Positions 1-9,971 are shown, numbered from the stretch's first letter. The stretch is 49,404 nt of DNA from SURF-21 sp964529285 (GCA_964529285.1 CAZGWK010000023.1:1-49404), one strand, 5' to 3'. Notes: generated from the letters alone by a model not told the origin. Numbers and translations are program-made.

Positions 1-82
1 TTATAAACCGCAACCGTCAAATGTTATTCGCCACTTTGCTGGGGCAAGACCGAGGGTGTGTTCCAGTCGGTTACTATGTTGA

Positions 83-123
83 GGCGTGACCCCCGGTGTT
101 GAAAATGGAGGGCTGACCCCAGG
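83..123 (-). repeat. Stop-codon-abutting intergenic repeat, copy 1
   Basis: On the minus strand this copy reads GGGGTCAGCCCTCCATTTTC, then AACACC, then GGGGTCACGCC. It begins directly after the TAG stop (124-126) of the minus-strand radical SAM gene, with no spacer. The two GGGGTCA blocks are direct repeats about 27 bases apart, so it is not a simple hairpin. Related copies lie at 1772-1814, 10107-10174, 21177-21242 and 25957-25997. Confidence 0.85.
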
Positions 124-1311
124 CTAGCGCCAGGGTTTGCCCATGCGGGTGCACATGAGGGGGTCAGGGCCGTCCGCGGCGCCGGTCATGAGCTCGGCCC
201 GGTAGCGGCATCCCCCGCCACATTCCGCCAGCATATCGCAGCTGGCGCATACCCCCTCCATCCTCATCTTGGGCAGGGCGAGCCATGCGCTCCGCAGGCC
301 TCCTTCGGCATCCACGGGGCCGCCGCTCTCCTCGCGGTAATAACCGCATTTCACCAGCCGCCCCCCCGGCTCGATGTTGGCGAGATGTGCCCCGCACGCA
401 TATCCGCGTGCACCTTCGTGTGCCCCCCACCCCCACTCCATCTCGAAGAAAGGGGCGGCTGCTTCGAGTTCGGGCATGAGTTCGTGGTACTCGCGCATGC
501 GCCCCGCCTCCACGGGATACTCCAGGGTCCAGGATGCTACGTCCATCGCGAGCAGCATCTCCCCCAACCGCTCCAGCTCGCCCAGGTTCCGGGAGTGGAT
601 CACCGTGGCCACCGAGACATCCATACCGGCGTCGCTTGCTTTGCGCAGCGCTCCCGTCACCTTGCGGAAGGAGCCCTTACCTCTGAGGTGATCGTGTCCT
701 TCCTCCAACCCGTCGAGCGAGAACTGTATCTCCTGGAAATTCAACCCCCGTACGCCCCGCTCGGCCAGTAGGGTGCCGTTGGTTATGAGCACGCTGCGAT
801 AAGTCCTGCCCTCGAGCTCCCGGTTGAGCATCTCGAAATGGGGATAGAGCAGTGGCTCTCCCCCGGTGACCATGAGGCGCAAGCCGCCGATGTCGTCGAA
901 ATCATCGAGAGCGCGCTTCGCCGCTTCCCATTCCAGGTCCTCACAGCCGGCATCGCCCTGGTAGCAGTGTAGGCAGCGGAGATTGCAGCGGTCGGTCACC
1001 TCCATCATCAGGTAACGCAGGGACGGGCTCTCGTTGCTCCCCACCAGGATATTGCGAGGCCCCGGCTCATCCAGTGCCTCGAGCACCCCCTCCTCCAGGC
1101 AGTAGGCAAGGAAATCGTCTTCGGGGACCAGTTCCGCTATGCTCTGCGTCCCGTCGCTGCGGGCCAGCAGCGCGAAAGCCTCCGGGGAGAGCTCGTAGAG
1201 CTCGTCGTTCCGGATATCATAAACGCAGGGTTCCTCGAGTCGCTTGAGGTGCAAACCATCGCCAAGCCTCAGGTACCGCCTGCCGGCTGCATCGCCGTTA
1301 TTCGAGATCAC
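124..1311 (-). CDS. Radical SAM/SPASM-type enzyme with N-terminal PqqD/RRE-like domain
   Basis: A 395-residue protein if the GTG at 1311 is used. That start overlaps the end of the preceding small gene by 14 bases, as expected for translational coupling; the frame stays open further upstream but there reads through the small gene. Residues 12-80 resemble a PqqD-like winged-helix RRE fold (VYDIRNDELYELSPEAF). The radical SAM motif is C109-x3-C113-x2-C116 (CNLRCLHC), followed by the GGEP motif. The C-terminus has a Cys-rich SPASM/twitch-like region (CGAHLANIEPGG, CASCDMLAECGGGC) for auxiliary Fe-S clusters. RRE plus SPASM architecture is typical of RiPP maturases, but no precursor is evident here, so the substrate is unknown. 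Repeat copy 1 follows the stop immediately. Confidence 0.85.
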   Translation of the reverse strand: MISNNGDAAGRRYLRLGDGLHLKRLEEPCVYDIRNDELYELSPEAFALLARSDGTQSIAELVPEDDFLAYCLEEGVLEALDEPGPRNILVGSNESPSLRYLMMEVTDRCNLRCLHCYQGDAGCEDLEWEAAKRALDDFDDIGGLRLMVTGGEPLLYPHFEMLNRELEGRTYRSVLITNGTLLAERGVRGLNFQEIQFSLDGLEEGHDHLRGKGSFRKVTGALRKASDAGMDVSVATVIHSRNLGELERLGEMLLAMDVASWTLEYPVEAGRMREYHELMPELEAAAPFFEMEWGWGAHEGARGYACGAHLANIEPGGRLVKCGYYREESGGPVDAEGGLRSAWLALPKMRMEGVCASCDMLAECGGGCRYRAELMTGAADGPDPLMCTRMGKPWR

Positions 1312-1522
1312 GCAGCGCTTTCTCCAGGTCGAAGGCATCCCGCTCCAGCAGCGCCTTGAGCAGGAGGAAGCTGCCGCATTCCTCGTTCTCCTCCTCGCCG
1401 TGATGATAGAAGTCACAATCCTCACACAGAAGATCCCGGTAATCCTCGATGGAGTCCAAGCCGGAGCGCCCTTCGAGTATCTCTCGCGCCTTCTTCTTAA
1501 AACCGGCAAACTCTTCGCTCAT
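1298..1522 (-). CDS. Small acidic Cys-containing protein, partner of the radical SAM gene
   Basis: A 74-residue acidic protein starting at ATG 1522, with GGAGG five bases upstream; an ATG at 1534 is possible but lacks that spacing. It carries CEDCDFYHH and a third Cys in EECGSF, then a helix rich in Leu, Lys and Asp. Three Cys plus two His could bind a metal. It overlaps the start of the downstream radical SAM gene by 14 bases, so the two are very likely co-translated. I do not recognise the family. It could be an accessory metal-binding protein or, less likely, a large RiPP precursor. Confidence 0.7.
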   Translation of the reverse strand: MSEEFAGFKKKAREILEGRSGLDSIEDYRDLLCEDCDFYHHGEEENEECGSFLLLKALLERDAFDLEKALRDLE

Positions 1523-1771
1523 GCGAACCTCCATTTCATTTAAAAGACTTCGTCCTTACCTGTCCTTACGGGTATTCTAGCCGATTACAGGGGACTGCTA
1601 CCATTGGACATGATTGCTTAGACCCGCGTGTTTTCTTAACCACTGATCCATGTGAACGCCTGGGACTTATTATGCGGCGCGTCAATTCCCGGACAGTTCC
1701 GAACGTCACGGCCCGATACCTGCCAATCTTTTATGTCAATCCCTTATAGATCGGACGGCTTGCTTCATGTG

Positions 1772-1814
1772 GAGGCCTGACCCTCAATGTTGAAAATGGA
1801 GGGCTGACCCCAGG
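1772..1814 (-). repeat. Stop-codon-abutting intergenic repeat, copy 2
   Basis: On the minus strand this is CCTGGGGTCAGCCCTCCATT followed by TTCAACATTGAGGGTCAGGCC, diverged at the second GGGTCA block. It starts one base after the TAA (1816-1818) of the minus-strand CocE-like gene. The rest of the 1535-1815 gap shows no convincing gene. Confidence 0.85.
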
Positions 1815-1815
1815 T

Positions 1816-3636
1816 TTAAGGGATGATCGGCATGTATAAGTACGATGCGTTATCACCGCCGCGGGAGACCGTCAAGACCGGCGCGGGCGATACCTCGGGG
1901 GTACGGAAATTGTCCACGTCGGCTCCCGCCAGCGCTACGCGCACGCTGTGCCCCTCCTTGAAGACGTGCGATATGGGGAAGAGCGCGATGACCAGCTCCA
2001 CGGTCTCTCCCGGCACCAGCGGCTGCACGTCCGCCTCGAAGCAGGGGTGGTATGGGAGTTCGGGAAGCCATGGGCGGTCTCCCAATTTGCGCAGGGACGC
2101 CCGCAGCTGGCCCTCGGACTTGTACTGCACGTAGCCGTCCTCCGAGATGTCCTCGAGGTATACGAAGAAGTCCCCGTCCGCGGCCGTGCTGGATACGTAG
2201 AGATGAAGCACGGGATGTCCGGTCACCTCCAGGTCCGCTTCCAGGGGAGCGGTGGTGTAGGTGAGGCATTTCTCGTCCTCGCCGGCCCGGTCTTCGTACA
2301 CGCTCGGGTCTCCGGTCATGGCCAGCCAGCGGGTCTGATCACCGCTGGTCGTGGTGTAGTCCACGGTGTAGGCGTCGCTGCCCTCCGCGGCGGGCATGGA
2401 GTCGCTCAGCGTCCCCCCGTCGTCGAAATACCAGGGGGTCATCTCCTCGGCGGTAAGGGGCCATTCGTCGTAGAAGTTCCACGCATCGCTCCCGGTGGTA
2501 TAGATGTAGAAGGGAGGCTCCTCGTCGATACCGTTCTCGATGCCCTTGAGGTAGCGGTCGAAGAAGCGCACGCATTCGATGGCGTAATTGTCGAACCCCT
2601 GGGTGTGGTCGTAGTCGCCCACCAGGGTCTTGCTCTCGGTGCTCAAGGTGTCCTGAAAGGTCAGGGTGTCGGTGGAATAACAGTCGAGCCATCCGCCCAT
2701 GTTGTAGATGGCCACCCCCGATTCCTCGATCTCCTCCAGGTGGCCGGAAGGGCTGACGGTGGGATATCCCAGGCGCTCGCCCCACGGCGTATCCACCAGG
2801 CTGTCCCGGAAAGTCATCTGATCCGCGAGGACCACCAGGTCGGAGTTGCCCTCGTGCTCCAGCGTCGCCTCGGCCAGCATGCTGCCGTCGGGGTCTTCAT
2901 CCACTGGCTTGCTGGGATATACGCCCAAAGCGGGGGCGTCGCGGTTGGCGTTGAGGAGCTTCATGGCCAGGTCGTAGACCTCAACGAAGTTGAAGTTCAG
3001 GACTCCGCCCGGGTACGTGAAGTCGTAGGTATCGAGAAGAGAATAGCGGGGGATGATGCACTTGAGGTGGGGGTTCTTGTTGGTGGCGTTCATGAACTGG
3101 ATAGTGGCCAGATAGGACTGGCCCATCATGCCCACGCCGCCGCCGTACCATTCCTGCGCCGCTATCCAGTTCACCAGGTCGCTCCCGTCCGCCACCTCAT
3201 CCGGAGGCCAGACGCCGTAACGGGTGCCGTACGAGGCTCCGGTACCGCGGACGTCGGCGCATACGATGACGTAGCCGTAGGATACGATGGTGCGGTATGG
3301 CGACTCGGGGTCGCTCATCAGGTCCACGACCTCGCCTTCGTCCACGTTGGCACGGTGGTAGGGAGTCATGATGAGTACGGCGGGGAACTTCCCTTCGGGA
3401 CCTTCCGTGGGCCGGTACACGTCCACCGCGATCTTCGTTCCGTCGCGCATGGGAACGTATTGGGACGCGGTCTCCCAGGAAGCATAGGATGCCTCCGAGT
3501 AGCCGGAGTACTCGCCCGGCCTGCTCACCTTTTCCGCTTCGCTAGTGCCGCCGCACCCCGCGGCCATGGGCAGCAGGAGCAGCAGCGCGGCCAGGCAGGC
3601 CGCAAGCGCGAAAAGCCCTGGTCTATTGATCCTCAT
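1816..3636 (-). CDS. Secreted CocE/NonD-type (peptidase S15) serine hydrolase, putative lipoprotein
   Basis: 606 residues. The N-terminus is a signal peptide with a lipobox-like end (MAAGC28), suggesting an anchored extracytoplasmic lipoprotein. The alpha/beta hydrolase core carries the CocE/X-Pro dipeptidyl-peptidase signatures: YVPMRDGTKIAVDVYRP, VCADVRGTGAS, nucleophile Ser174 in GQSYLA, the likely triad Asp in GGWLDCY and the triad His in GDYDHTQ. A C-terminal jelly-roll-like domain (VTGHPVLHLYVSS) is typical of the family. Family members hydrolyse acyl esters or prolyl peptides; the substrate cannot be told from sequence. GGGAGGGAAT upstream of the ATG at 3636 supports the start. It appears monocistronic. 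Confidence 0.85.
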   Translation of the reverse strand: MRINRPGLFALAACLAALLLLLPMAAGCGGTSEAEKVSRPGEYSGYSEASYASWETASQYVPMRDGTKIAVDVYRPTEGPEGKFPAVLIMTPYHRANVDEGEVVDLMSDPESPYRTIVSYGYVIVCADVRGTGASYGTRYGVWPPDEVADGSDLVNWIAAQEWYGGGVGMMGQSYLATIQFMNATNKNPHLKCIIPRYSLLDTYDFTYPGGVLNFNFVEVYDLAMKLLNANRDAPALGVYPSKPVDEDPDGSMLAEATLEHEGNSDLVVLADQMTFRDSLVDTPWGERLGYPTVSPSGHLEEIEESGVAIYNMGGWLDCYSTDTLTFQDTLSTESKTLVGDYDHTQGFDNYAIECVRFFDRYLKGIENGIDEEPPFYIYTTGSDAWNFYDEWPLTAEEMTPWYFDDGGTLSDSMPAAEGSDAYTVDYTTTSGDQTRWLAMTGDPSVYEDRAGEDEKCLTYTTAPLEADLEVTGHPVLHLYVSSTAADGDFFVYLEDISEDGYVQYKSEGQLRASLRKLGDRPWLPELPYHPCFEADVQPLVPGETVELVIALFPISHVFKEGHSVRVALAGADVDNFRTPEVSPAPVLTVSRGGDNASYLYMPIIP

Positions 3637-3802
3637 GGTATTCCCTCCCTCGTAACTCCAAGTCGGAACCTCTTTTCCAAAGTATCCTTCAGCGAGGATT
3701 TCGTCGCGTTACCGCTTACCTCCTCCGTCCGCCTCCCGAAAACACGCCGCTGAATATATATACCCAGCCTTGCTCCGTTAATATCCCTGCCCTTTTTCTA
3801 CC

Positions 3803-6553
3803 ATGCAAGATATAGGGATGAAGGTTAATATATTGAATAGGGAAGAATGCAAGGTTGATTTCAGGGAGCAAAAAGGGATGGGAAAGCGCAAGAACATACC
3901 GTTCGAGGCAATATACAGAAGCAAGGAACTGATGTTGCTCGGCGTGGACGCCGAGGGGCGCATATTGTTCTTTAATCCCGCCTGCGAGAAAGTGAGCGGC
4001 TACCGCGAGGAAGAGGTAGTCGGCAGGTATTTCTGGGATTTTTACATCCCCGAAGAGGAACGCGAATACACCATGGCGTTGCTCGAGGACTTCCGGCAAG
4101 GAAAGCACGTCGGCCCCATGGAGTATTTCATGAGCACCAAGCAGGGTGGAAGGAGGCTCGTCTCCTGGTGCGTGAGCAACATCGATGTCGGGAGGGGAAA
4201 GCCGGGGATCGCACTGGGTTTGGGTATAGACGTCACCGAACGCCGCCGGGCGCGGGAGGCGCTGGCCGTCAGCGAGGGTTTCTTCCGCATGCTCATCGAG
4301 AACGCCCTCGATCTGGTGACCGTACTGGCAGCGGACGCGAGGATCGTCTACGTGGGACCTTCCGTCGAACGTCTACTGGGATACAGGCAGCAGGAAATGA
4401 TCGGTAAAATAATCCTGGATATAATCCACCCCGAGGACAGTGAGCCGGCGAGACAAGCTATCGAGCATGCCATGGCGCGGCCCGGGATCAACCGTTTCGC
4501 CGAGGTACGGGTCAGGCACAAGGACGGGTCCTGGCGCGTGCACGAGGCGAGTTCCTTCAATCTTATGGGCGATCCCGAAGTCGGGGGCATGGTCATCAAT
4601 TCCCGCGATATCACCGACCGCAAGATGGCGGAGGAAGAGCTGCGCCGCAGGACTTACGAGCTCGAGTCCATCCTGGAGGCCCTGCCGGACCTCTTCTTCC
4701 GTTTCGGCCCGGACGGCACCGTCATCGATTACAAGGCGGGAAGATCCACCAACCTTTACGCGCCAGCGGAGGAGTTCATGGGAAGGAGAATGCAGGAGAT
4801 GCTTCCACCCGAGCTGGGGGCGAGGGCCGAGGGGATTATCCGCGAGATGAACCGGGACAAGTCCACGCAGTCCTTCGAGTACACCATGATGTTTCCCGGG
4901 GGAGAGCGGATATACGAAGCGAGGTTGATGCCGGCCTTCGAGGATGAGGTCATCGCGGTCATCCGCGATATAACCGAAAGAAGAAGGGCCGAGAGATTGT
5001 CCGAGGTGCAGCGGGACCTGGCCATAAGACTCAGCGGGGAGATCGGCCTCGAGGAGACGCTTAAAAATTCCCTCAGGGCCGTCCTCGACATTACGGAGAT
5101 GGACGCCGGCGGGGTGTACCTGGCCGACCCGGAGACTGGCGGCCTCGACCTGGCGTGTCACGAGGGACTGTCGCAGGAGTTCGTGTCCAGGGTCGAGCAT
5201 TACGAAGATGATTCTGCCAATGCCCGCATAGTCAAGGCCGGGGAAGCGGTTTATACCAGGTATGGTGAGTTGGGCCTGCCTGATGAAGATCTGTTGGGCG
5301 TGAAGGAGGGCCTGAGGGCGTTCGCGGTCGTCCCCTTAAAGTCTGAGGGACGGGTTATCGGCTGCATCAATGCAGCTTCACACGAATTCGATGAAATGCC
5401 CGGACATGCCCGGGACGCACTGGAGATACTATCAGCACAGATAGGACAGGCCATAGCGCACGCGGCGCTGGTCTCCTCGCTGCGGGAGAGTGAAGAGAAC
5501 TACCGCATCACCTTCGAGTCCACAGGAACCGCGATGATCCTCCTGGCGCGGGACGGCACCATCATAGACGGCAATCAGGAGATACAGAAGCTGTTCGGTT
5601 ATAAGTGGGATGAAGTCATCGGCAAGATGAAGTACATGGAATTCGTCTACCCCGAGGACAAGGAGATGGTGCGGCGCTATGCACTGCGCCTGTTGAAGGA
5701 AGAATATCCCGGCCCGGCAAGGTACGAAGCCCGCACCATACGCCGCGACGGGCGCATCCTGAACACCATCATCACCGTCAGCGTGCTGCCCGGCATAGGC
5801 AAGAGCGTCGCATCCCTCGTGGACATAACGGATAAGAAGAGCTACGAACTGGAGCTCGAGGCCAGGGCGGCCCAGCTCAGGGATTTCCTGGATATCGCCG
5901 CCCACGAGCTGCGGCATCCCGCCACGCTGATGAAGGGTTACGCCAATGCATTGGAAGAGTTTGGTGGAGATATGAAGCGCGAGGACCTGCTCGACTCCCT
6001 TGCTGCCATCAACAGGGGGGTGGACAAGCTCACCGACGTGGTCAACGATCTTCTGGACGTATCTCGTATCGAGCGCGGGCCGCTCTCCCTGGATAAGAGA
6101 CGCGAGGGACTGGCGAACCTGATCCACGCGGCGGTCGAGGAGATGGCTTCATTGGCGGGGAGCGGCCGCATCGAGGTGGAATTAGCGGAGGACCTGGGCG
6201 AGGCGGTTGTCGACCCAGCGCAGTTCGCGCGCCTGCTCGTCATCCTGCTGGACAACGCCGTAAAGTATTCTCCATCTGAAACTACCATTGCAGTAAGGGC
6301 GGAGAAGGGAGGGCAAGACGTGATAGTCTCGGTCCTGGACAGGGGAGCCGGCATCCCCGAGGGGCAGAGGCAGAAGGTCTTCGACCGCTTCTTCCAGAGC
6401 GAGGAAGTTCTGCACCATTCCAGCCCGGGGCTGGGACTGGGCCTATATATCGGCAAGCGCATCGTCGACGCCCACGGCGGCCGCATCTGGTACGAGCCCC
6501 GCGAAGGCGGCGGCTCGGTCTTCAGGTTCACCCTTCCAGCGCAAAGATCCTGA
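3803..6553 (+). CDS. Cytoplasmic multi-PAS/GAF sensor histidine kinase (HK1)
   Basis: 916 residues without a membrane segment. Order: PAS (about 38-145), PAS (150-265), PAS (275-385), GAF (400-545), PAS (555-675), HisKA (690-750), HATPase_c (800-912). The phospho-acceptor His lies in AAHELRHPATLMKGYA; the ATPase has the N-box (LLDNAVKYS) and G-boxes (DRGAGIP, GLGLGLYIGK). The C-terminal motif GGRIWYEPREGGGS is shared with three other kinases in this window. No response regulator is adjacent, so the output is unknown. The ATG at 3803 is weak; the ATG at 3878, with GGGAG nine bases upstream, is a good alternative. The next gene is a close paralogue in the same direction. Confidence 0.9.
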   Translation: MQDIGMKVNILNREECKVDFREQKGMGKRKNIPFEAIYRSKELMLLGVDAEGRILFFNPACEKVSGYREEEVVGRYFWDFYIPEEEREYTMALLEDFRQGKHVGPMEYFMSTKQGGRRLVSWCVSNIDVGRGKPGIALGLGIDVTERRRAREALAVSEGFFRMLIENALDLVTVLAADARIVYVGPSVERLLGYRQQEMIGKIILDIIHPEDSEPARQAIEHAMARPGINRFAEVRVRHKDGSWRVHEASSFNLMGDPEVGGMVINSRDITDRKMAEEELRRRTYELESILEALPDLFFRFGPDGTVIDYKAGRSTNLYAPAEEFMGRRMQEMLPPELGARAEGIIREMNRDKSTQSFEYTMMFPGGERIYEARLMPAFEDEVIAVIRDITERRRAERLSEVQRDLAIRLSGEIGLEETLKNSLRAVLDITEMDAGGVYLADPETGGLDLACHEGLSQEFVSRVEHYEDDSANARIVKAGEAVYTRYGELGLPDEDLLGVKEGLRAFAVVPLKSEGRVIGCINAASHEFDEMPGHARDALEILSAQIGQAIAHAALVSSLRESEENYRITFESTGTAMILLARDGTIIDGNQEIQKLFGYKWDEVIGKMKYMEFVYPEDKEMVRRYALRLLKEEYPGPARYEARTIRRDGRILNTIITVSVLPGIGKSVASLVDITDKKSYELELEARAAQLRDFLDIAAHELRHPATLMKGYANALEEFGGDMKREDLLDSLAAINRGVDKLTDVVNDLLDVSRIERGPLSLDKRREGLANLIHAAVEEMASLAGSGRIEVELAEDLGEAVVDPAQFARLLVILLDNAVKYSPSETTIAVRAEKGGQDVIVSVLDRGAGIPEGQRQKVFDRFFQSEEVLHHSSPGLGLGLYIGKRIVDAHGGRIWYEPREGGGSVFRFTLPAQRS

Positions 6554-6812
6554 AGGGGAAGAATGGGCCGTCGCGACTACCTGTCACCGCCGCAGATACC
6601 ACCGCTGTAAGCGGCGGAGCACTTGTCCGGGAGAGCCGGGAGTACCTCCGCATAACCTTCGCGTCGGCCGCAACGGCGGCTGCCCTCATCGCGCCGGACG
6701 TTACCTGAAGCGTCCGCTTCCAACTGCCGATAAGAATGTTTAGACTTATAGTAGAAAATCGTCACCCGGTTGAACGCAGGAGGCGGCGTGCAACCCTTGC
6801 CGGAGGCAGCGG

Positions 6813-9800
6813 ATGCGGAGAAGAAAAAAGAACCCCCATGCGAACCATGACGAAGATAACGGAATCGAAAGAGTGGCAGATGCGGGAAGAACCGCCTTGC
6901 GGGGCGAGGAGTATTTCCGCGCACTCATAGAAAACGCAAGCGACGTCATAACCATCCTCGAGGACGACGGCACCATACGCTACGAAAGCCCCTCGGTAAA
7001 GCGCTTTCTCGGTTGGGAGCCCGAGGAACTGGTCGGGAAGAACGTCTTCGACTACCTGCACCCCGAGGACGCCCCGCTGGCCCTGGAAGCCTTCCAGGGT
7101 GGCCTGGACACCCCCGGCAACTCGTCCTATATGGAGGTTCGCTTCCGGCACAAGGACGACTCCTGGCGCTGGTTCGGCGGCATCGGCAGCAACCTGCTCC
7201 ACGACGAGGCAGTGCGCGGGATACTGCTCAACTCACATGACGTCACCGAGCGCGTGGAGGCGGAACGCGAGCTGGCCGAGAACCGCCGCGCCCTGGTGAC
7301 GCTGCTGGGGAACCTGCCGGGCATGGCCTACCGCTGCCGCAACGACAGGGACTGGACCAATGAGTTCGCGAGCGCCGGCTGTCTCCCGCTGACGGGTTAC
7401 CAGCCTTCCGATCTCGTCGGCAACCGCGCCGTATCGTATGGGAGCCTGATCCATCCCGATGACCGGGAGGCCGTCTGGCAAAGCGTGCAGGAGGCGCTCT
7501 CCAGGCGGGAGCCCTTCGAGATCGTCTACCGCATAAAGGCGGCATCGGGCGAGGAGAAGTGGGTTTGGGAGCAGGGGAGGGGCATCTTCTCGCCGCTGGG
7601 GGATCTGCAGGCCCTGGAGGGGTTCGTAACCGACATCACAGCCCGCGTCGGCGCGGAGCGCCTGCTGCGCACGCAGCGCGACCTCGCCTTCAGGTTGAGC
7701 GAGAGTTTCGAACTCCAGGACATTTTAGAGGCCTTGATGCGCGCGGTCATGGAGGTCACCGGCATGGACTGCGGCGCCATATACCTCCTGGACGAAGCCA
7801 TGGAAGAGATGCGGATCGCTTACTACACGGGGCTCTCGGACGCGTTCGTCGCCGAGGTGGCCCGCTACGACTTCTCTTCGCCCACCGCCCGCCTGGTCGC
7901 GGCCGGCAGTCCGCTTTACAGGGAGCACGGAGAATTCCAGTCCCCCCCGCCCGCGTCAAGCGAGGCGGAGGGAATACGCTCCGCGGCCATCGTCCCCATC
8001 TTCTTCGAGGGCAGGGTGATCGGGTGCCTCAATGCGGCTTCCCATGTCCTTGAAGAGATACCCCGGCGCTCGCGGGACGCAGTAGAAGTCTTTGCGGCCA
8101 TAGTAGGTCAGGCGGTGGCCCGGTCGTGGCTGGTATCCGCCCTGCGCGAATCGGAGGAGAGGTACCGCCTGCTCCACGATAACGCCGGAGAGGCCATTTT
8201 CACCTACGACTCCGAGCTCAGGCTGGTGAACATGAACAGCATGGCGTGCGAGAAGATCGGCTACGGCGAGAAGGAATTGCTCGGTAAGAACATCATGGAA
8301 CTGGGGCTGGTGCTCGAGGAGGACCTCGAAAAGGCCTGGCGCGAGATCGAGGCGCTGCTGAAAGGGGAGAAAACGGTCGCCAGCGAGGTCATCAGGCTGC
8401 GCCGTAAGGACGGGAGGATACTTGTGGCGGAAATGACGGGAGCGGCGCTCTACGGCGAGGGCGGCCGGCTGATAGGCGTCTCCAACATCGTCATGGACGT
8501 CACCGAGCGGGTCGCGACGGAGGAGGCCCTGTGGGAGAGCGAGGAGAGGTACCGCGCAACCTTCGAATCCACCGGCACCGCCATGTGCGTTATCGGAAAG
8601 GACGGTATCGTTTCCATCGTGAACTCCGAGTTCGAACGGATGCTGGGTTATACCAGGGAGGAGGTGGAGGGCAGGAGGCGCTACTGGGAGTTCATACATG
8701 CCGGGGACGCGGAGGCCGTAATATATTGCGGCAGGCTTATCGGCTTGGGAAAGCTCGCGACGCCATTCCAGTACGAATGCAGGCTGATGCACAAAGAAGG
8801 CGGGGTGATCTCGGTCCTCGCGAGTGTGAATGCCGCGGAGAGCATGGAGAGCAGCATCGTCTCCGTACTGGACATAACCGACCGCAAGCAGGCCGAGGAG
8901 GCATTGCGCAAGAGCGAAGAGCGGTATCGCGCCACATTCGAGTCCACCGGCACGGCGATGTTCCTGGTCGAGCGGGACGGCATGCTCTCAGACGCCAATG
9001 CCGAGATGGAGAGGATCTTCGGTTATTCCCTCGAGGAAGTGGTGGGGAAGAAGCGATACATGGAACTGGTGATGCCCGGTGACGTAGAGAAGGTGAAGGA
9101 GAACTCGCGAAGGCTGCTGGAGGGAAAGCTGCCCAGCCCGTTGACATACGAGATAAAGGCGAGGCACAAGAGCGGCAGGCCCGTCGACGCCATCATCAGC
9201 GTCGGTGTGCTGCCCGGTATCGACAAGAGCGTGGTCTCACTCGTGGATATCACCGACAAGAAAGCCTACGAGCGGGAGCTGGAGAAGAACGCCGAGCAAC
9301 AGCGGGATTTCCTGGATATTGCCGCCCACGAACTGCGTCACCCCGCCACCCTGCTCAAGGGCTACGCCATGACCCTGGCGAGAAGGGGCGAGGATATCGG
9401 CGAAGGGGACCGGCGTGCCTGCTTGCGGGGAATAGAGGCCGGCGCTGATCGGCTCGTCTACGTGGTGGAGGAATTGCTGGACGCGGCCCGACTGCAGCGA
9501 GGTAAGTTTTCACTTAAAAGGGAGAAAGTTTCCGTGAGGGAGATCGCCTTGAGGGCGGTGGAGGAGATACGCATGAGTTGGACGCAGAGGGAAGTAAGAC
9601 TGGACGTGCCCGACGATGCCGGCGAGTCCTATGCCGACCCTGACAGGATCGTGCGCCTCTTCGTCATCCTCCTGGACAACGCGCTCAAGTATTCTCCGCC
9701 CGGATCGTTGGTCGAGATTGCGGGGGAGAGGCGGGGTGGCGAGATAATCTTCTCGGTCCTGGACCGGGGCGGCGGCATCCCGCCCGAGGACGGGGAGAGG

Positions 9801-9971
9801 GTCTTCGATCGCTTCTACCAGGTCGGCAGCGCCAAGCACCATAGCGGGCCCGGCCTGGGCCTGGGCCTTTATATCGGCAAGCGCATCATCGACGCGCACG
9901 GCGGCCGCATCTGGTACGAGCCCCGCGAAGGCGGCGGCTCGGCCTTCCGTTTCTCTATCCCCATCCGTTAG
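6813..9971 (+). CDS. Cytoplasmic multi-PAS/GAF sensor histidine kinase (HK2), paralogue of HK1
   Basis: 1052 residues, no membrane segment. Order: PAS (about 30-145), PAS (150-285), GAF (300-440), PAS (448-570), PAS (575-690), PAS (700-815), HisKA (825-890), HATPase_c (935-1050). The H-box is AAHELRHPATLLKGYA. The last two PAS domains both open with RYRATFESTGTAM and look like an internal duplication; the same block occurs once in HK1. GGAGG lies nine bases upstream of the ATG. The TAG stop is the first triplet of an 11-base tandem repeat that runs into the assembly gap. It has no neighbouring response regulator. Confidence 0.9.
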   Translation: MRRRKKNPHANHDEDNGIERVADAGRTALRGEEYFRALIENASDVITILEDDGTIRYESPSVKRFLGWEPEELVGKNVFDYLHPEDAPLALEAFQGGLDTPGNSSYMEVRFRHKDDSWRWFGGIGSNLLHDEAVRGILLNSHDVTERVEAERELAENRRALVTLLGNLPGMAYRCRNDRDWTNEFASAGCLPLTGYQPSDLVGNRAVSYGSLIHPDDREAVWQSVQEALSRREPFEIVYRIKAASGEEKWVWEQGRGIFSPLGDLQALEGFVTDITARVGAERLLRTQRDLAFRLSESFELQDILEALMRAVMEVTGMDCGAIYLLDEAMEEMRIAYYTGLSDAFVAEVARYDFSSPTARLVAAGSPLYREHGEFQSPPPASSEAEGIRSAAIVPIFFEGRVIGCLNAASHVLEEIPRRSRDAVEVFAAIVGQAVARSWLVSALRESEERYRLLHDNAGEAIFTYDSELRLVNMNSMACEKIGYGEKELLGKNIMELGLVLEEDLEKAWREIEALLKGEKTVASEVIRLRRKDGRILVAEMTGAALYGEGGRLIGVSNIVMDVTERVATEEALWESEERYRATFESTGTAMCVIGKDGIVSIVNSEFERMLGYTREEVEGRRRYWEFIHAGDAEAVIYCGRLIGLGKLATPFQYECRLMHKEGGVISVLASVNAAESMESSIVSVLDITDRKQAEEALRKSEERYRATFESTGTAMFLVERDGMLSDANAEMERIFGYSLEEVVGKKRYMELVMPGDVEKVKENSRRLLEGKLPSPLTYEIKARHKSGRPVDAIISVGVLPGIDKSVVSLVDITDKKAYERELEKNAEQQRDFLDIAAHELRHPATLLKGYAMTLARRGEDIGEGDRRACLRGIEAGADRLVYVVEELLDAARLQRGKFSLKREKVSVREIALRAVEEIRMSWTQREVRLDVPDDAGESYADPDRIVRLFVILLDNALKYSPPGSLVEIAGERRGGEIIFSVLDRGGGIPPEDGERVFDRFYQVGSAKHHSGPGLGLGLYIGKRIIDAHGGRIWYEPREGGGSAFRFSIPIR

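Noticed and set aside
1948..3753. Plus-strand open frame of about 600 codons opposite the CocE-like gene
   Set aside because: It is a high-GC antisense shadow; the minus strand carries clear hydrolase motifs, a signal peptide and a good ribosome binding site.
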